Source: Monoplex corrugatus
Lineage: Eukaryota > Mollusca > Gastropoda > Littorinimorpha > Ranellidae
Assembly: GCA_030674185.1 (NCBI GenBank)
Contig: JAPXFY010000031.1
Location: 102,550 to 166,549, forward strand
Length of the DNA stretch: 64,000 nt
Direction: 5' to 3'
The notes beneath the pieces were generated by a model. The model made no database searches and was not told the DNA's origin. It worked only from the letters and a program-made list of their open reading frames with translations. Position 1 is the first letter of the stretch; each line of letters begins with the position of its first letter. Below are positions 11,336-22,245 of this stretch, piece by piece. A program made the translations under genes and the position numbers.

Positions 11336-11396
<61 letters not shown>
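11336..11396. repeat. (GT)n microsatellite
   Basis: About 30 uninterrupted GT dinucleotides. The unique sequence at 11047-11335 before it shows no supported gene. Confidence 0.95.
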
Positions 11397-11397
<1 letters not shown>

Positions 11398-11519
11398 AGT
11401 TGTGTGTGTGGTAGTTGGTGGAGGTGGTGGTGGTTTAAAAAAAAAAGCAAACATGAAAAGAAATAGATAATTGTTGTTATTGTTCTTTGAACAAAAGACT
11501 GGAAAGAAGAGGAATAGAT

Positions 11520-12290
11520 TATAACTTGTTGTTGTTATTGCTGTTGTTATTGCTGTTGATAACAACAGACAAGGAAGATAGGTTGTTGTTATTGCTGTCG
11601 ATAACAACAGACAAGGAAGATAGATGGTTGTTGTTGTTGTTACTGAAAACAACAGACAAGGAAGAATTGTTGTTTGTTGTTGTTGTTATTGAAAACAACA
11701 GACAAGGAAGATAGGTTGTTGTTGTTGTTGTTACTGAAAACAACAGACAAGGAAGATAGGTTGTTGTTGTTGTTGTTACTGAAAACAACAGACAAGGAAG
11801 ATAGGTTGTTGTTGTTGTTGTTATTGCTGTTGATAACAACAAACAAGGAAGATAGGTGGTTGTTGTTGTTGTTACTGAAAACAAACAAGGAAGATAGGTG
11901 GTGGTTGTTGTTGTTATTGCTGTTGATAACAGACAAGGAAGATAGGTGGTTGTTGTTGTTGTTCTGAAAACAACAAACAAGGAAGATAGGTGGTTGTTGT
12001 TGGTGTTGTTACTGAAAACAACAGACAAGGAAGATAGGTTGTTGTTGTTGTTACTGAAAACAACAGACAAGGAAATAGGTTGTTGTTGTTGTTGTTGTTG
12101 TTACTGAAAACAACAGACAAGGAAGATAGGTGGTTGTTTGTTACTGAAAACAACAGACAAGGAAGATAGGTTGTTGTTGTTGTTGTTACTGAAAAACAAC
12201 AGACAAGGAAGATAGGTTTGTTGTTGTTGTTATTGAAAGCAACAGACAAGGAATATAGGTGGTTGTTGTTGTTGTTGTTGATGTTGAAAG
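11520..12290. repeat. About 42-bp minisatellite with internal (TTG)n
   Basis: The unit is (TTG)4-8 followed by TTACTGAAAACAACAGACAA and GGAAGATAGG, about 17 copies. The TTG tract varies in length, and the flanking AACAACA can pair with it, so each unit can form a small hairpin. Some units have GATAACAACA in place of GAAAACAACA. Confidence 0.9.
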
Positions 12291-12339
12291 TGATTTGTTG
12301 GTTTTGGGATACAGAAGTGACAGTTACCTCCCTCCTACC

Positions 12340-12341
<2 letters not shown>

Positions 12342-12383
<42 letters not shown>

Positions 12384-12390
12384 GTGTTGT
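12342..12390. repeat. (GT)n microsatellite
   Basis: A short pure GT tract at the end of the TTG minisatellite. The unique sequence at 12391-12734 contains a (TCTTG)n-like stretch near 12590-12650 and no supported gene. Confidence 0.93.
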
Positions 12391-12734
12391 GTACTTCGCA
12401 ATGACATGAATTGTGCTTTTTTTGTTTGTTTGTTTTTGTCCCCATCTCATGTAATAGATGTTATTGTAGTCTTCTTTTTGACAATTTGTGGAATCTTGGT
12501 GAACGCGACAGCCAACATTCATGCAAATAGGAATCAGAAAGGCACAGAGATAACTCAGAACGCTTGTCTTCCCTTGTCTAGTCTAGTCTGGTCTTGTTGT
12601 GTCTTGTCTTGTCTTGTCTTGTCTAGTCTTGTTGTCTTGTTGTGTTTTGCTCATCAGGTTCTGATTAATTTTTGTGCATTTCTGATTCCTGTTTTCTGGA
12701 ATGCTTTGCTTGCTGACATTTTGTTTCTTGGTGT

Positions 12735-13290
12735 TTCAACCCCCCGTGGGGATGCCAGGGGTTCTTTCAGTATAAATAGTATCCCCACCTTTGGAAATTC
12801 TGTGCTAGAAATTTCCTCTTTTCTGTCACTCTCTTTGTTTCTTTCTTCTTCCTTTGCTTTCTGTCATTTCTTCCTATCATTTTCTGCCTTGCTGGTCCAT
12901 TCACCTGTATGTGTTCAATAAAGTCTTACATACTTTCTCTTAAGGTTGATATTTGGGTACATGCATTGATTGCAGTTTTGGCTTTAGGGAAGTAAGATAT
13001 GCGGAAGCGATTTTGGGTAACTTAGGCCAATTTTTATGTATTTTTTAGTGTCTTTACTTAGGTTTCAATTTCTATTTAGGTGTGTTTTTTGTGTCCCCTG
13101 TGTGATAAATTAGTTGGAGTTGTTGACGTCAGGGGCATCTTATTAGATTATGTACGCCAATGTGTTGATGTGTGTACTTTAATTTTCTTTTTTTTTTTTT
13201 TACCCTGTTGAACTGTTGTGTATATTTGAAACGGTTATAGCCCTGATATGGCTGTAAGCAGTCAGCTGGGCTGCTGTAAATGAAAATAAC
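12735..13290. repeat. Dispersed repeat, copy 1 (also at about 45050-45600)
   Basis: Closely matches 45050-45600 along most of its length, including GTATAAATAGTATCCCCACC (12768 on), CTTTGCTTTCTGTCATTTCT, an AATAAAG or GATAAAG stretch, and AGCCCTGATATGGCTGTAAG near the end followed by an A-rich tail. A short third piece lies at 42240-42270. A TATA-like box at the start and an A-rich end suggest a retroposed or non-autonomous element, but I cannot name the family. Confidence 0.8.
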
Positions 13291-13306
13291 AATAATGACT
13301 ATAAGG

Positions 13307-13497
13307 TTAACCCTTTGACTCCTTCACCCTGTCCATCAGCATCCTGCTTTGGACTGTGTTAGCAAAACAAAAACTTAACCCTTTGATTCCCTTATCCTAT
13401 CCACCAACTTTCTGCAGGAAGCTGATGGATAGGGTGAGGGAATCAAAGGATTAAGTTTGTAATGTTGGTGCAGAGGGTGCAGGAGTCAAAGGGTTAA
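13307..13497 (+). mobile_element. piggyBac-like composite MITE, copy 1
   Basis: The ends are TTAACCCTTTGACTCC and GGAGTCAAAGGGTTAA, i.e. a TTAA target flanking CCCTTTG inverted termini, which is known for piggyBac-type transposons. Inside is a second near-perfect palindrome at 13375-13454 with its own TTAA ends, centred on CTGCAG. The order is long arm (13307-13374), inner hairpin, short arm (13455-13497). No coding capacity. Confidence 0.82.
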
Positions 13498-13519
13498 GTG
13501 TTTTTTTTTCCTTTTCAAA

Positions 13520-13650
13520 AACCCTCTGTGATGAATTGGGTGGAATGGTCAACACTAAATGCTTTTCCTGACATCATACGTTTAACCCTTTGTGATGAAT
13601 TGGGTGGAAAGGTCGCCACTAAATGCTTTTCCAGACATCATACGTTTAAC
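13520..13650. repeat. Two tandem copies of a 66-bp unit
   Basis: The stretch with CTTTGTGATGAATTGGGTGG and CTAAATGCTTTTCC occurs twice, between two MITE copies. It resembles the end of the dispersed repeat (13090-13180). Confidence 0.85.
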
Positions 13651-13810
13651 CCATTGACTCCCGCACCCTGCATTGTTAACCATGCTAACAAAACAAAAAC
13701 ATAACCCTTTCACTCCCTCACCTTGTACAGAAAGCTGGTGGATAGGGTGAGGGAGTGAAAAGGTTAAGTTTTTGCAGTTGGTGAATATGGTGCAGGAGCC
13801 AAAGGGTTAA
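13646..13810 (+). mobile_element. piggyBac-like composite MITE, copy 2
   Basis: Same long arm, inner hairpin, short arm order as copy 1. The outer ends are TTAACCCATTGACTCC and GGAGCCAAAGGGTTAA. The inner hairpin left end has decayed to ATAACCC. About 165 bp. Confidence 0.8.
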
Positions 13811-13847
13811 ATGCACTGATATGCGTACTTACTGTTCCTTTACAGTC

Positions 13848-13850
<3 letters not shown>

Positions 13851-13929
<79 letters not shown>
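13851..13929. repeat. (GT)n microsatellite
   Basis: About 39 GT dinucleotides directly after MITE copy 2. Confidence 0.95.
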
Positions 13930-13932
<3 letters not shown>

Positions 13933-14029
13933 GCTAGCAAGGTCAAGTGTGGTGTTTTCAGAGTTGGTTTTATTTGAGTGGATTATTATTGTATGGGTTG
14001 TTTGCATGTGTGTGGGTTGAAGGAGGGGG

Positions 14030-15030
14030 AGGGGGGATGTAAGGTGTTGGGGGGTTATGTAGGGCATTTAGATTGTGTGTGTGGGATGGGGGGGGGGGGA
14101 GGATGAGAGGAAGGCTTGTGTGGGACCATAGTACTTTCAGGGATCTCATCTTGGTTTGAGGTCCAGGGTGGATCTAAGGTGTTGGGGTGGTTATGTAGGG
14201 CATTTAGATTGTGTATGTGTGGGGGGGGGGGGGGATGAGGGGAAGGCTTGTGTGGGACCATAGTACTTTCAGGGATCTCATCTTGGTTTGAGGTCCAGGG
14301 TGGATGTAAGGTGTAGGGGTGGTTATGTAGGGCATTTAGATTGTGTGTGTGGGGGGGGGGGGGGGAGGATGAGAGGAAGGCTTGTGTGGGACCATAGTAC
14401 TTTCAGGGATCTCATCTTGGTTTGAGGTCCAGGGTGGATCTAAGGTGTTGGGGTGGTTATGTAGGCATTGATTTGTTGTGTGTGTGGTGGGGGGGGGGGG
14501 GAGGATGAGAGGAAGGCTTGTGTGGGACCATAGTACTTTCAGGGATCTCATCTTGGTTTGAGGTCCAGGGTGGATGTAAGGTGTAGGGGTGGTTATGTAG
14601 GGCATTTAGATTGTGTGTGTGTGGGGGGGGGGGGGATGAGAGGAAGGCTTGTGTGGGACCATAGTACTTTCAGGGATCTCATCTTGGTTTGAGGTCCAGG
14701 GTGGATGTAAGATGTTGGAGTGGTTATGTAGGGCATTTAGATTGTGTGTGTGTGGGATGGGGGGGAGGGGGGAGGATGAGAGGTAGGTATGTGTGGGACC
14801 ATAGTACTTTCAGGGATCTCATCTTGGTTTGAGGTCCAGGGTGGATCTAAGGTGTTGGGGTGGTTATGTAGGGTATTTAGATTGTGTGTGTGTGGGGGGG
14901 GGGGGGAGGATGAGAGGAAGGCTTGTGTGGGACCATAGTACTTTCAGGGATCTCATCTTGGTTTGAGGTCCAGGGTGGATGTAAGGTGTAGGGGTGGTTA
15001 TGTAGGGCATTTAGATTGTGTGTGGGGTGG
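14030..15030. repeat. 130-140-bp minisatellite carrying poly(G), about 7.5 copies
   Basis: The core ACCATAGTACTTTCAGGGAT recurs at about 14125, 14258, 14391, 14528, 14658, 14798 and 14932. Each unit holds a run of about 9-15 G after GTGTGTGTG. The period varies mainly because the G run varies. The G runs are candidates for G-quadruplex formation. Confidence 0.93.
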
Positions 15031-15239
15031 TGGTAGTGGTGGTGGTGGTGGTAGAGGTTAGATGGGGATGGAGGTGGAGAGGGCAGTGGGGTAGGGGTTT
15101 GGTCCCACCCAAGCTGGTTTGAAATACTGGGACCTTACATCCCAGTTTTATGTATTTGTCTTCTTTTATTTAGTTGTTTATTTGTGTATGTGTGTTGTGT
15201 GATATTTTGTGAAATGATTGTGCATGAGAAGAGGTCATT

Positions 15240-15358
15240 AAAAAAAAAAAAAAAAAAAAAAAAAGGAAGAAAGAAAAAAGGAAAAAAAAAAAGGAAGAAG
15301 AAAGACAAGGAAAAAAAAAAAATTGGTGGAAAACAAAATGGTGAAAAAAAAAAAAAAA
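15240..15358. repeat. A-rich low-complexity tract
   Basis: Runs of A interrupted by GGAAGAAAG-type islands. The apparent open frames are Lys- or Phe-rich noise. Confidence 0.9.
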
Positions 15359-15479
15359 TGTTGATACAAAAAGCAATATGATCTTCTCTTTGCGTGTGTG
15401 CATGCTGTAGATTATTATTAGTTATTTTTTGTTATGTATTTTGTGTATTGTAGTTTTCTTTATTTATGTTGGAGACCTT

Positions 15480-16370
15480 TGTAACTACCTCTGATTTTCT
15501 GTGTAATGAAACAGTATTGGGAGTTTTGTAATCATCACTGATTTTCTGTGTAATGAAACAGTATTGGGAGTTTTGTAATCATCACTGATTTTCTGTGTAA
15601 TGAAACAGTATTGGGAGTTTTGTAATCGTCACTGATTTTCTGTGTAATGAAAAGTATTGGGAGTTTTGTAATCATCACTGATTTTCTGTGTAATGAAAAA
15701 GTATTGGGAGTTTTGTAATCATCACTGATTTTCTGTGTAATGAAAAAGTATTGGGAGTTTTGTAATCATCACTGATTTTCTGTGTAATGAAAAAGTATTG
15801 GGAGTTTTGTAATCATCACTGATTTTCTGTGTAATGAAAAAGTATTGGGAGTTTTGTAATCGTCACTGATTTTCTGTGTAATGAAAAAGTATTGGGAGTT
15901 TTGTAATCATCACTGATTTTCTGTGTAATGAAAAAGTATTGGGAGTTTTGTAATCATCACTGATTTTCTGTGTAATGAAAAAGTATTGGGAGTTTTGTAA
16001 TCATCACTGATTTTCTGTGTAATGAAAAAGTATTGGGAGTTTTGTAATTGTCACTGAATTTCTGTGTAATAGAAAAAGTATTGGAAATTTTGCAACCATC
16101 GCTGAATTTCTGTGTAATGAAAAAAGTATTGGAAGTTTTGTAACCATCACTGAATTTCTGTGTGATGGAAAAAGTATTGGAATTTTTGTTACCATCACTG
16201 AATTTCTGTGTGATGGAAAAAGTATTGGAATTTTTGTCATTAAATTGGAGACCTTTGTAATCATCACTGATTTTTTTGTGTAATGGAAAAAATATTGGAC
16301 GTTTTGTAATCACCACTAATTTTCTGTGTAATGGAAAAAGTATTGGAAGTTTTGTCACCATCACTGTTTT
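15480..16370. repeat. 47-bp minisatellite, about 18 copies
   Basis: The unit starts GATTTTCTGTGTAATGAAAA and ends TTTTGTAATCATCACT. Copies drift towards the right (GAATTTCTGTGTGATGG). Confidence 0.92.
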
Positions 16371-16760
16371 CTGTTCCATAAAATTGGAGACCTTCATAAC
16401 TAGCTTTGATTTTCTGTTCCATAAAATTGGAGACCTTCATAACCAGCTTTGATTTTCTGTTCCATAAAATTGGAGACCTTCATAACCAGCTTTGATTTTC
16501 TGTTCCATAAAATTGGAGACCTTCATAACCAGCTTTGATTTTCTGTTCCATAAAATTGGAGACCTTTATAACCAGCTTTGATTTTCTGTTCCATAAAATT
16601 GGAGACCTTTAAAACTACCTTTGATTTTCTGTTCCATAAAATTGGAGACCCTTGTAACCATCATTGATTATCTGTGTAATGGAAGAAGTATTGGAAGTTT
16701 TCTCATAAAATTGGAGACCTTTGTGACCATCACTGATTTTCTGTGTAATGAGAGAGACAG
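16371..16760. repeat. 43-bp minisatellite, about 7 copies, related to the 47-bp array
   Basis: The unit starts GATTTTCTGTTCCATAAAAT and continues TGGAGACCTTCATAACCAGC. It shares GATTTTCTGT and TGGAGACCTT with single diverged units of the preceding array, so the two probably have a common origin. Confidence 0.9.
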
Positions 16761-16989
16761 GTGTTCATTCTCTGTGTATTCATAATGGCCGTAGTCCCTG
16801 GAGTGTGAGGAAAGCCTCTGAGCAGTCCTTGTCTAAGATTTATGGAGATTCTGTACGGTGACAGTAATTCTACGAAATTAAAACTTCAGCCAACTTAAAT
16901 TTTGTTAAATTGGCAACTCTTGCAGTGCGGTCAGTACACACAATGTGCATATAGTCGGACTCTTCAGTCTGATCAATGAGTGGGCGTAC

Positions 16990-18190
16990 TGTTCTTCAGT
17001 GTCTGTTGTGGGTCTTCATGTAAGACAGAATACCAACCTTGGAGGTACATGTTCTGCGGCAGGCATCGCATGGGAAAGAGTTCGGTGATGCCCCTGGGGG
17101 TCTGCTTCTGCCGGTCAGTCTTTTGCTGAGTACCAACCCCGGAGACGCGTGTTCTTCGGCAAACACTGCATGGGAGAGAGTTTGGTGAAGTCTGGCTCTG
17201 CTTCTGCCAGTCCCTCATCTGCTGAGTACCAGTCCTGGAGGCACATATTCTTCCGCGAACACTGCATGGGAGTGGTGATGCCTGATGGCCGACTCTGCTT
17301 CTGCCAGTCTGTTTTCTGTGAGTACCAGCTGTTTTGCACTGTTCAAACAGAAGATAGAAGACAGTCCTGGAGACAAGTGTTCTTCGGCAGACACTGATTG
17401 GGAAAGAGTTTGCTGCTGCCAGTTCTTCTTCTGCTGAGTACCAGCTGTTTTGCACTGTTCACACAGAAGACCAATCCTGGAGTTATGTATTGTTCAACAG
17501 GCACTGCATAGGAGAGAGTTTGGTGACGCCCGACTCTGCTTCTGCCAGTCCCTCTTCTGCTGAATACCAATCCTGGAGGCAGGTGTTCTGCAGCGAACAT
17601 TGCATGAGAAAGAGTTTGGTGACGCTCGACTCTGCTTCTTCAAGACCCTCTTCTGCTGAGTACTGGCTCTGGAAGAACATACTCTTCGGCAAACACTGCA
17701 TGGGAGAGTGGTGAGGCCCGGCTCTGCTTCTGCAAGACCCTGTTCTGCTGAATACCAGGTGTTCTGCATTGTTCAGATAGAAGACAGAAGACCAATCCTG
17801 GAGGCACCTTTCTTTGGCATACACTGCATGGGAAAGAGTTTGCTGCTGCCAGTCCCTCGTCTGCTGAGTACTGGCTCTGGAGGCACATGTTCTTCGGCAA
17901 ACACTGCATGGGAGAGTGGTGACACCCGGCTTTACTTCTGCCAGTCCCTTTCAATGAATAGCAGTCCTGAAGGCAGACACTGCATGGGAGATGGTGACGC
18001 CAGGGTCTGCTCCTGCCAGTCCCTCATCTGGTGAGTACCGGCTGTTTTGTACTGTTCACACAGAAGATAGAAGGCAATCCTGGAGACACGTGTTCTGCGG
18101 CTCTTTGACACAAATTGCGTGGGAAAGACTTTGATGAGCACGGGTTCTCCTTCAGCCAGTTCCTGTTCTGCTGAGTACCAGTTGTTCTGC
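16990..18190. repeat. Degenerate ~96-bp repeat, about 11 copies
   Basis: The core CACTGCATGGGAGAGAG with CTCTGCTTCTGCCAGTCCCT recurs, often 96 bases apart (17164 to 17260; 17502, 17598, 17694). Some units carry an extra CTGTTTTGCACTGTTCA plus CAGAAGATAGAAGAC block, giving about 130 bases. Open frames occur on both strands and change frame between units, so I do not call a protein. Confidence 0.82.
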
Positions 18191-18194
18191 CTAA

Positions 18195-19775
18195 TGGACA
18201 CACTATGTGGAATATTAATGTGTGGTAAAGGACACACTATGTGGAATATAAATGTGTGGTAAAGGACACACTATGTGGATATAATGTGTGTAAAGGACAC
18301 ACTATGTGGAATATAAATGTGTGGTAAAGGACACACTATGTGGAATATAAATGTGTGGTAAAGGACACACTATGTGGAATATAAATGTGTGATAAAGGAC
18401 ACACTATGTGGAATATAATGTGTGATAAAGGACGCACTATGTGGAATATTAATGTGTGGTAAAGGACACACTATGTGGAATATAAATGTGTGGTAAAGGA
18501 CACACTATGTGGAATATAAATGTGTGGTAAAGGACACACTATGTGGAATATAAATGTGTGATAAAGGACACACTATGTGGAATATAAATGTGTGATAAAG
18601 GACACACTATGTGGAATATAATGTGTGATAAAGGACACACTATGTGGAATATAAATGTGTGATAAAGGGACACACTATGTGTGGTAAAGGACACACTATG
18701 TGGAATATAAATGTGTGATAAAGGACACACTATGTGGAATATAAATGTGTGGTAAAGGACACACTATGTGGAATATAAATGTGTGATAAAGGACCACTAT
18801 GTGGAATATAAATGTGTGGTAAAGGACACCTATGTGGAATATAAATGTGTGGTAAAGGACACTATGTGGAATATAAATTGTGGTAAAGGACACACATGTG
18901 TGGTAAAGGACACACTGTGTGGAATATAAATGTGTGGTAAAGGACACACTATGTGGAATATAAATGTGTGGTAAAGGACACACTATGTGGAATATAAATG
19001 TGTGATAAAGGACACACTATGTGGAATATAAATGTGTGGTAAAGGACACACTATGTGGAATATAATGTGTGGTAAAGGACACACTATGTGGAATATAAAT
19101 GTGTGTAAAGGACACACTATGTGGAATATAAATGTGTGGTAAAGGACACACTATGTGGAATATAAATGTGTGGTAAAGGACACACTATGTGGAATATAAA
19201 TGTGTGGTAAAGGACACACTATGTGGAATATAAATGTGTGGATAAAGGACACACTATGTGGAATATAAATGTGTGATAAAGGACACACTATGTGGAATAT
19301 AAATGTGTGGTAAAGGACACACTATGTGGAATATAAATGTGTGATAAAGGACACACTATGTGGAATATAAATGTGTGGTAAAAGGACACACTATGTGGAA
19401 TATAAATGTGTGATAAAGGACACACTATGTGGAATATAAATGTGTGGTAAAGGACACACTATGTGGAATATAAGTGTGTAAGGACACACTATGTGAATAT
19501 AAGTGTGGTAAAGGACACCATGTGGAATATAAATGTGTGGTAAAGGACACACTATGTGGAATATAAATGTGTGTAAAGGACACACTATGTGGAATATATA
19601 TGTGTGGTAAAGGACACGCTATGTGGAATATAAATGTGTGATAAAGGACACACTATGTGGAATATAAATGTGTGATAAAGTACACACTATGTGGAATATA
19701 AATGTGTGATAAAGGACACACAATGTGGAATATAAATGTGTGGTAAAGGACACACAATATGGAATATGTAATGAA
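18195..19775. repeat. 34-bp minisatellite, about 46 copies
   Basis: The unit is AAAGGACACACTATGTGGAA followed by TATAAATGTGTGGT (or GTGATA). Many units have 1-3 base losses, especially at 18780-18910 and 19470-19520. Confidence 0.95.
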
Positions 19776-19879
19776 ATATACACAAGACAGACAAGTCTAC
19801 ATGGTGTTAATTTTGTAAAATACGGAGAGATGGCTGTTTCCAGATCTTGACAAGCGGAGTGTTCAATGGCCCACTGACA

Positions 19880-20040
19880 TCTGAACAAGGCTGACATTCT
19901 TCATCTTCTGTTGTTGTTCTGTAGATCATCTCTGCAATATTTGATCAAGATGGACATTCTTCATCTTCTGCTGTTGATTTGTAAATCTATGTAATATTTG
20001 AACAAGGCGGACATTCTTCATCTTCTCCTGTTGATATATA
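19880..20040. repeat. About three copies of a ~62-bp repeat
   Basis: GACATTCTTCATCTTCTG recurs at about 19889, 19951 and 20010 with TTTGAACAAGG-like spacers. Confidence 0.8.
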
Positions 20041-20053
20041 AGGCATCATCAGC

Positions 20054-20206
20054 ATGTGGAAAGAACGGTACTGGCGAACAAACATCGGACGATGTGTTAC
20101 TTGCATGCGGCGAGCTTTGTGTGTCGACATACTGACACAGCTGGGCGCCATCCTGTATGTGCGTGACGGCAGTCAGACATTCAGCAATTTATCATCTGTA
20201 CGCTGA
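20054..20206 (+). CDS. Possible 50-codon micro-ORF, unknown
   Basis: ATG to TGA with no repeat structure, in a locally GC- and CpG-richer patch (CATCGGACGATG, GGGCGCCATC) that stands out from the surrounding AT/GT-rich repeats. The peptide starts MWKERYWRTNIGRC and ends FSNLSSVR. I recognise no domain or signal peptide. A chance frame is likely. I list it because this is the only repeat-free open stretch between 17 and 20.6 kb. Confidence 0.15.
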   Translation: MWKERYWRTNIGRCVTCMRRALCVDILTQLGAILYVRDGSQTFSNLSSVR

Positions 20207-20211
20207 AGGCA

Positions 20212-20615
20212 GGTCACTGATGACTTTGTGTCAATGCATGACTTGCATTATAGCGTGAAGAGGTCTCCATACTCCATTGGGCATACCTGGCTATGCTGAA
20301 GGCAGAATACTGGTGGTTTATACATTACCTGATTATAGCGTGAGAGGTCTCATACTCCCGTGGACTTACCTGCATGCTGAGCGAATACTGGTGATATAGT
20401 ACGCATATAGCGTGAAGAGGTCTCCATACTCCAGTGGAACATACCTGGCTAAGCTGAAGGCAAGATCTTGGTGAATATAATACCGGCATTATAGCGTGAA
20501 AGTTTCCGTACTCCACTGGACACACCTGGCTACACTGAAGGTAGAATACAGGTGAATGTAAAACATTACCTGCATTATAGTTTGAAGAGGTCTCCATACT
20601 CCAGCGGACATCCAC
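20212..20615. repeat. Degenerate ~75-bp repeat, about 5 copies
   Basis: TATAGCGTGAAGAGGTCTCC with CATACTCCAGTGGACATACC recurs at about 20250, 20335, 20408, 20490 and 20575, with small losses. Confidence 0.83.
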
Positions 20616-20620
20616 ACCTA

Positions 20621-20739
20621 ACTGACTTTTTGTGTGCTTGGTGAATGTGTTGGTGCTCGTGGTGGACATTGACATGTGGGACAACCCCCTGTGCGCCTGT
20701 CATCTACAGTGGCCTACTACTGCATCATTGCATGTTTGA
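20621..20739 (+). pseudogene. Short open stretch resembling an LRR C-terminal cap (uncertain)
   Basis: The plus-strand frame reads a hydrophobic run, then DIDMWDNPLCACHLQW and a stop at 20737. The spacing of NP-x-C-x-C-x-L-x-W resembles the start of leucine-rich-repeat C-terminal caps (known consensus NPxxCxCxLxWL). No LRR precedes it, because the upstream sequence is a minisatellite. It could be an exon remnant or chance. Confidence 0.15.
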
Positions 20740-20889
20740 CACTTCTGTGTTGATAGTCACCACCACACCCCCAACACACCTATTTGTGTTTGACGTACTT
20801 GGTGCATACCAGTCGGCCCATGGTCGTCTTCATGTGACGTATATGGTACAGTTGTCATGTCACATGGTTCACAGCCAGCAGTCAGGTTA

Positions 20890-21240
20890 GGTCTGCCCTT
20901 GTATTTTTTTTCCTTTTTTTTGTTTTTTGTTTTTTTTTTTGTGGTTATTTTTGTATTTAATGTTGTGGTGGTTGTGGTGTTCTTGTATGATGTGACATGT
21001 CGTCGATGGTAATGTGGTTCTGTTCTTTTTCTTCCTTTCTTTTGTACAACTCAGTTGCACACATGCCATGGAGTTTTTTTTGTTGTGTTCCTCCTAGATC
21101 TCGGTTGTAGCATGCAATTGCCATGGAGTGTTTTTTTTTCTTCCTCGTAGATCTCGGTTGCACGCATACGATGGAGTGTTTTTTTTTTTTCTTCCTTTCT
21201 CATAGAACTCAGTTGCACACATACAATGGAACATTTTCTC
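20890..21240. repeat. T-rich tract with four copies of a ~57-bp repeat
   Basis: CATGGAGT or GATGGAGT followed by T runs and AGATCTCGGTTGCA recurs at about 21065, 21120, 21170 and 21225. Confidence 0.75.
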
Positions 21241-21470
21241 TCTGTCTCTCTGCATTTCTTTCTCTTCTGCTCCTTCAATCTGTGTCTTTCTGTATTTCTG
21301 TTGCTCTCTGCCTGTCTGTCTCTATCTCTGTATTTCTTTCTCTTTCACTCTCTGTCTCTCTGTCTCCCTATGTGTTATTTTTTTCTATTTCACAATCTGT
21401 AGTTCTTTGTGATAGTTTATCCTTTTCTTTCACTGTCTCTGTTTCTGTCTCTCTTCTTGGTAGGTGTATG
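21236..21470. repeat. CT-rich low-complexity tract
   Basis: TCTCTGTCTCTCTG-type sequence. Leu/Ser-rich open frames here are not coding. The unique sequence at 21470-22046 shows no supported gene. Confidence 0.8.
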
Positions 21471-22046
21471 TGTCCTTTGGTATGTATGTATTCGTTGTTA
21501 TTTGTCATTTCTTATTTATCTGTGTGCCATGATATTGGAACATTTTACTTTATGCTTTTTTTTTTTCATGATGCTGGAGATACTTGTTTGACATCCAGCA
21601 AATTTGAATAGAACTGTACTTAACAACAGTTATCACTAATCTTTTTTTTGTTGTTGATGGTGGTGATAGTGTGTGTACATGTTTGCCCTATTTTCTTAAA
21701 AAAATATTCCTGATTTTCTTCTCACACAAGTATTTTGTTGTTGTTATTGTTTGACCTGGCGCTGTGTTTGACTGTAGCATGGCAATTGGCATCACAGTCT
21801 GTGAATTGTGGTCAGTTACATACATATGATCCTGATGATCAGTTATAAATCAGTCATGATAAGTTATACATTAGATGATCGGTTGTAAACCAACATTCCA
21901 TTTTTGTTCTTATGTGTGTATTTTTTTTCATTTTGCATTCTTTTGGTGTGTTTTGAAGGGGAGAGGGATATGGGGGTTTTGTTGTTTTTTTTTTTTACTA
22001 AATCTTTTAGTTTTATAAACAAAACTGAATGAAACAACGAGGGAAA

Positions 22047-22245
22047 TTAACCGTTTGACTCCCACATCCTGTCCATCAGCATCCTGCATTGTCAGTCACA
22101 GAACCATACTAGCAAAGCAGAACCTTAACCCTTTGACTCCTTCACCTTATCCACCAGCTTCCAGCAGGAAGCTGGGAATAGGGTGAGGGAGTCAAAAGGC
22201 TAAGTTCTTGCAGTTGGTGGCTAGGGTGTGGGAGTGAAAGGGTGA
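22047..22245 (+). mobile_element. piggyBac-like composite MITE, copy 3
   Basis: TTAACCGTTTGACTCC at the left and GGGAGTGAAAGGGTGAC at the right. The inner hairpin with TTAACCCTTTGACTCC starts at about 22124 and folds around CCAGCAGGAAGCTGG. Same orientation as copies 1 and 2. The right TTAA has decayed. Confidence 0.78.

Noticed and set aside
12259..12921. 220-codon plus-strand frame
   Set aside because: It starts in a TTG repeat, passes through a GT tract and ends in the dispersed repeat. Hydrophobic runs come from T-rich sequence.
16973..18237. Possible Cys-rich repeat protein in the 96-bp array
   Set aside because: The peptide-like reading moves among three frames on the minus strand and overlaps plus-strand frames. 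Unit lengths (68-132 bp) are not consistently multiples of three.
18195..19775. CRISPR-like regular array of 34-bp repeats
   Set aside because: The units are contiguous with no unique spacers, and the genome is eukaryotic. It is a minisatellite.
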